This document shows positions 61,958 to 64,000 of a DNA stretch of 64,000 nucleotides, one piece after another. The DNA is taken from contig OW285194.1 of NCBI GenBank assembly GCA_935421135.1, forward strand, positions 1-64,000, in the 5' to 3' direction. The position numbers and the translations under genes were made by a program. The stretch comes from Bugulina stolonifera (lineage: Eukaryota; Bryozoa; Gymnolaemata; Cheilostomatida; Bugulidae). A model generated the notes under the pieces. The model made no database searches. It saw nothing but the letters and a program-made list of their open reading frames with translations, and had not been told where the DNA came from. How positions within the stretch are numbered: position 1 is the stretch's first letter; every line of letters begins with the position of its first letter.

Positions 61958-64000
61958 TCAGTGCTTAAGTTCCCATTTCTCCCTTGCTGCCGCTTTCCTT
62001 TCGTTTTCTGACCTCTCAAACAGCTCATAGTCCACTGGACTGTTCTCTGGCTTACCCAGGCTGGACCTAACGGCCCTTGCAAACATCAGTTGACCCGGGG
62101 AAAATCCCGACTCCAGAGGGGTCGTTCTGTAAGCTAATAAAGCGGCGTCCTTATCACCCCCTCCGGACCACAGTCTTTTCACCGTCCCGACTGCTCTCTC
62201 TGCGAGGCCATTAGACTGGGGATATCTAGGGCTGCTGGTGTCATGAGTAAACCCCCAGCTGTTAGAAAAATCCCGCATCCTTTCACTCACAAAGCATCTC
62301 CCATTATCGCTACGGAGGTTTGTAGGTACCCCATAGCATGCAAATATTCGTTTTAGTTCCCTAACCACGGAATTTGAGGATTGGTCCTCAAGCCTGACGG
62401 TTTCTATCCAACGGCTATAGTAGTCAACAACTATTAGGAAATTCTCTTGATCAAATACAAACAGGTCTGCGGCAACTTGTTCCCAGGGTCCGTTTGGTAG
62501 GGGCTGATCGACTACTGGTTGGTGCCTGACCCCAGCCCGCTTAATACAGACCTCGCATGTGGCAACAAAGTTCTCAATGTCGCTAGATACTGTAGGCCAC
62601 CAGAACAGCTGACGGGCCCGCCTTCTGCATTTTTCAACGCCTTGATGCCCTTCGTGGCATCTTCTCAGATATTCTAGTCTGAGGCCTGATGGCACGTACA
62701 CCTTAGAGCCAAACATTATTATGTTTCCGCAGGCGGTCAGGCTGAATCTGCTGCTGTACAGCTTTTGCAGTTCTTCGCAGGCCTGTTGATGGTCATAATC
62801 GGACCATTCGGACTGTAGCAGCATCAAGCAATTGGAAGCGACCTTGTCCTTGTATAAGGCCGTTACCAGTTCAGTTTCTCTCACGTCGTCTAACAAGTGT
62901 TCCCTTATATAGTTACACACATATTGTTCCATTAGGTTGCTGCCTACAATGTCTTCATCCGTGCACTCCATATCTATTGGTCTACTAAGTAGGTCGGCTA
63001 TATACATTTTTGATCCTGGTGTATGGAAGATTCCATATCCGTATCTCATTAACCTTAATTTGAATCGTTGTACCCTTAGCGGCAACTTGGATAAATCCTT
63101 TTCACCTAGCAGGGCTACCAGCCCCTTGTGATCAGTCTCTAACTCAAATTCTCGGCCTACCAGATAATAATCGAATTTCTCACAGGCCCATGTAAGGGCG
63201 AGGGCTTCTTTTTCGATCATCGCATACTTCTGTTCTGCCATGGTCAGCTTCCTGGAAGCATACTCTACCGGCTGCCAAGCACCGTATTCATTTTCTTGTA
63301 GTAGGACCGCCCCAATGGCACCTTTACTCGAGTCAGCCGACACCCTATGCCTTCTTGCTAAATCAAAACTAGCCAGGATGGGCAATCGGGACATTTCCGC
63401 CTTTATTTCGTTGAAGGCGTTTCCCTGACTGTCTCCCCAATACCACTCCGACTTCTGTCCGGTGACGGAGTTGATCGGGACTGCTAGTGAAGCCAATGGT
63501 CCGCTGAACTTACTCAGATAGTTGACCATTCCCATAAACCTTCTAGCCTCCTTCTTGGTGGTAGGAGGCTTCATGTTTAGGACTGCTTCGACCTTTTTCG
63601 GGTCTGGTTTCACTCCTTGAGCACTAATGATATGTCCCAAGAAACTAATTTCATTTCGGGCAAATTCACATTTCTGTTTTTTCAGTGTCATCCCTGCCTC
63701 TAGGACCCGGTCAAGCACAAGGTGCAACCTCCTCCAGTGCTCGGCCGCGTCTTTTCCGAACACCAAAATGTCATCCATTAGGCATATCACTCCTTCTAAC
63801 CCGCACAGGATCTTTTCCATTGACCGCTGGAAGAACTCTGGAGCAGAGGAGATGCCGAAAGGCATTCTCTTGAAACAGAATCTTCCCCACGGGGTAATGA
63901 AAGTCGTCAACAGCCTACTTTCGGGGTCCAAGCGCACTTGCCAAAACCCAGAGTTGGCATCGAGCTTGGAAAAGACCCTCCCTTCCGACAGTCTGGCCAA
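61958..64000 (-). CDS. pol: Ty3/gypsy pol polyprotein: RT, RNase H, integrase (5' partial)
   Basis: 680 codons run from the window edge to TGA. RT: FSKLDANSGFWQ, then the active-site box LMDD at 74-77, where YxDD is usual. RNase H: acidic residues D223 (SADSSKGAIGAVL), E263/E265 (EKEALAL) and D290 (ETDHKGL). Integrase zinc domain HHCC: H449, H452, C482, C485. Catalytic core: D512 (AADLF), D565 (SDNGR) and E601 (GLAERAV), with D35E spacing. All core residues are present. The polyprotein makes DNA from the element RNA and inserts it in the host genome. The frame stops before the integrase C-terminal domain at TGA 61958-61960, beyond which it stays open. The RT N-terminus and protease are outside the window. 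Confidence 0.95.
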   Translation of the reverse strand: MARLSEGRVFSKLDANSGFWQVRLDPESRLLTTFITPWGRFCFKRMPFGISSAPEFFQRSMEKILCGLEGVICLMDDILVFGKDAAEHWRRLHLVLDRVLEAGMTLKKQKCEFARNEISFLGHIISAQGVKPDPKKVEAVLNMKPPTTKKEARRFMGMVNYLSKFSGPLASLAVPINSVTGQKSEWYWGDSQGNAFNEIKAEMSRLPILASFDLARRHRVSADSSKGAIGAVLLQENEYGAWQPVEYASRKLTMAEQKYAMIEKEALALTWACEKFDYYLVGREFELETDHKGLVALLGEKDLSKLPLRVQRFKLRLMRYGYGIFHTPGSKMYIADLLSRPIDMECTDEDIVGSNLMEQYVCNYIREHLLDDVRETELVTALYKDKVASNCLMLLQSEWSDYDHQQACEELQKLYSSRFSLTACGNIIMFGSKVYVPSGLRLEYLRRCHEGHQGVEKCRRRARQLFWWPTVSSDIENFVATCEVCIKRAGVRHQPVVDQPLPNGPWEQVAADLFVFDQENFLIVVDYYSRWIETVRLEDQSSNSVVRELKRIFACYGVPTNLRSDNGRCFVSERMRDFSNSWGFTHDTSSPRYPQSNGLAERAVGTVKRLWSGGGDKDAALLAYRTTPLESGFSPGQLMFARAVRSSLGKPENSPVDYELFERSENERKAAAREKWELKH

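Larger units (their letters stand above)
59751..64000 (-). mobile_element. Ty3/gypsy LTR retrotransposon, 3' part
   Basis: Transcribed on the minus strand. Reading in sense from the right edge: pol (RT, RNase H, integrase), integrase C-terminal tail, an extra zinc-knuckle ORF, polypurine tract, and a ~213-bp LTR ending in satellite. The order RT-RNase H-integrase identifies Ty3/gypsy (Metaviridae type). The 5' LTR, primer-binding site, any gag, the protease and the start of RT lie outside the window. Confidence 0.9.

Noticed and set aside
60126..63873. Plus-strand open frames opposite the retrotransposon genes
   Set aside because: They are antisense shadows of well-supported minus-strand pol and zinc-knuckle frames.
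1..64000. tRNA, rRNA or other structured RNA genes
   Set aside because: I looked for recognisable A/B-box or rRNA core words and found none convincing; the GC-rich TIR is not rDNA-like.

Overview
The window is eukaryotic, repeat-dominated DNA: no operons or ribosome binding sites, spliced genes with short GT-AG introns, and layers of satellite and transposons. The IκB-like gene points to a metazoan. The compact introns, AT-rich background and transposon mix suggest a non-bilaterian such as a sponge, but that is only a guess. The left edge looks subtelomeric or otherwise heterochromatic.

Layout. Positions 1-4674 are a C-rich array of the 7-bp unit CCCCAAA (TTTGGGG on the minus strand), degenerate at the outer end and pure near 3.6-4.45 kb. 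It turns into a CAGACCC/GAGACCC zone that joins a ~390-400-bp tandem satellite. The satellite fills 4675-44515, interrupted by a ~1.5-kb insertion at 6767-8278, and reappears at 53519-53617 and 56339-59750. Monomers at 4.7-18 kb are more diverged. From about 18 kb on, the array is a mosaic of multi-kb near-identical blocks.

Three further mobile elements lie in the satellite. (1) A 8,997-bp element (44516-53512) has ~1-kb terminal inverted repeats, AG...CT ends and an exact 6-bp target duplication (CAAATG). This is a Polinton/Maverick-type architecture, but no DNA polymerase, integrase, protease or capsid gene is visible. It holds two divergent spliced genes: on the minus strand a protein of about 433 aa with a Cys/His cluster and a Ser/Thr-rich tail that I cannot assign, and on the plus strand a protein of about 321 aa that looks like an IκB, with an N-terminal ESGxxS degron-like motif, ankyrin repeats and an acidic tail. 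A GATGTG minisatellite of about 1.8 kb separates them. (2) A 2,713-bp non-autonomous TTAA element of piggyBac type lies at 53622-56334. (3) A Ty3/gypsy LTR retrotransposon on the minus strand enters at 59751 and leaves the window at 64000. Its pol has RT, RNase H and integrase, with one in-frame TGA before the integrase C-terminal domain. An extra ORF with three CCHC zinc knuckles lies between pol and the 3' LTR.

The strongest candidate for something new is the 9-kb element: an inverted-repeat transposon carrying an NF-κB-pathway-inhibitor-like gene and a divergent unknown partner. Homology calls rest on motifs read by eye; no search was run.
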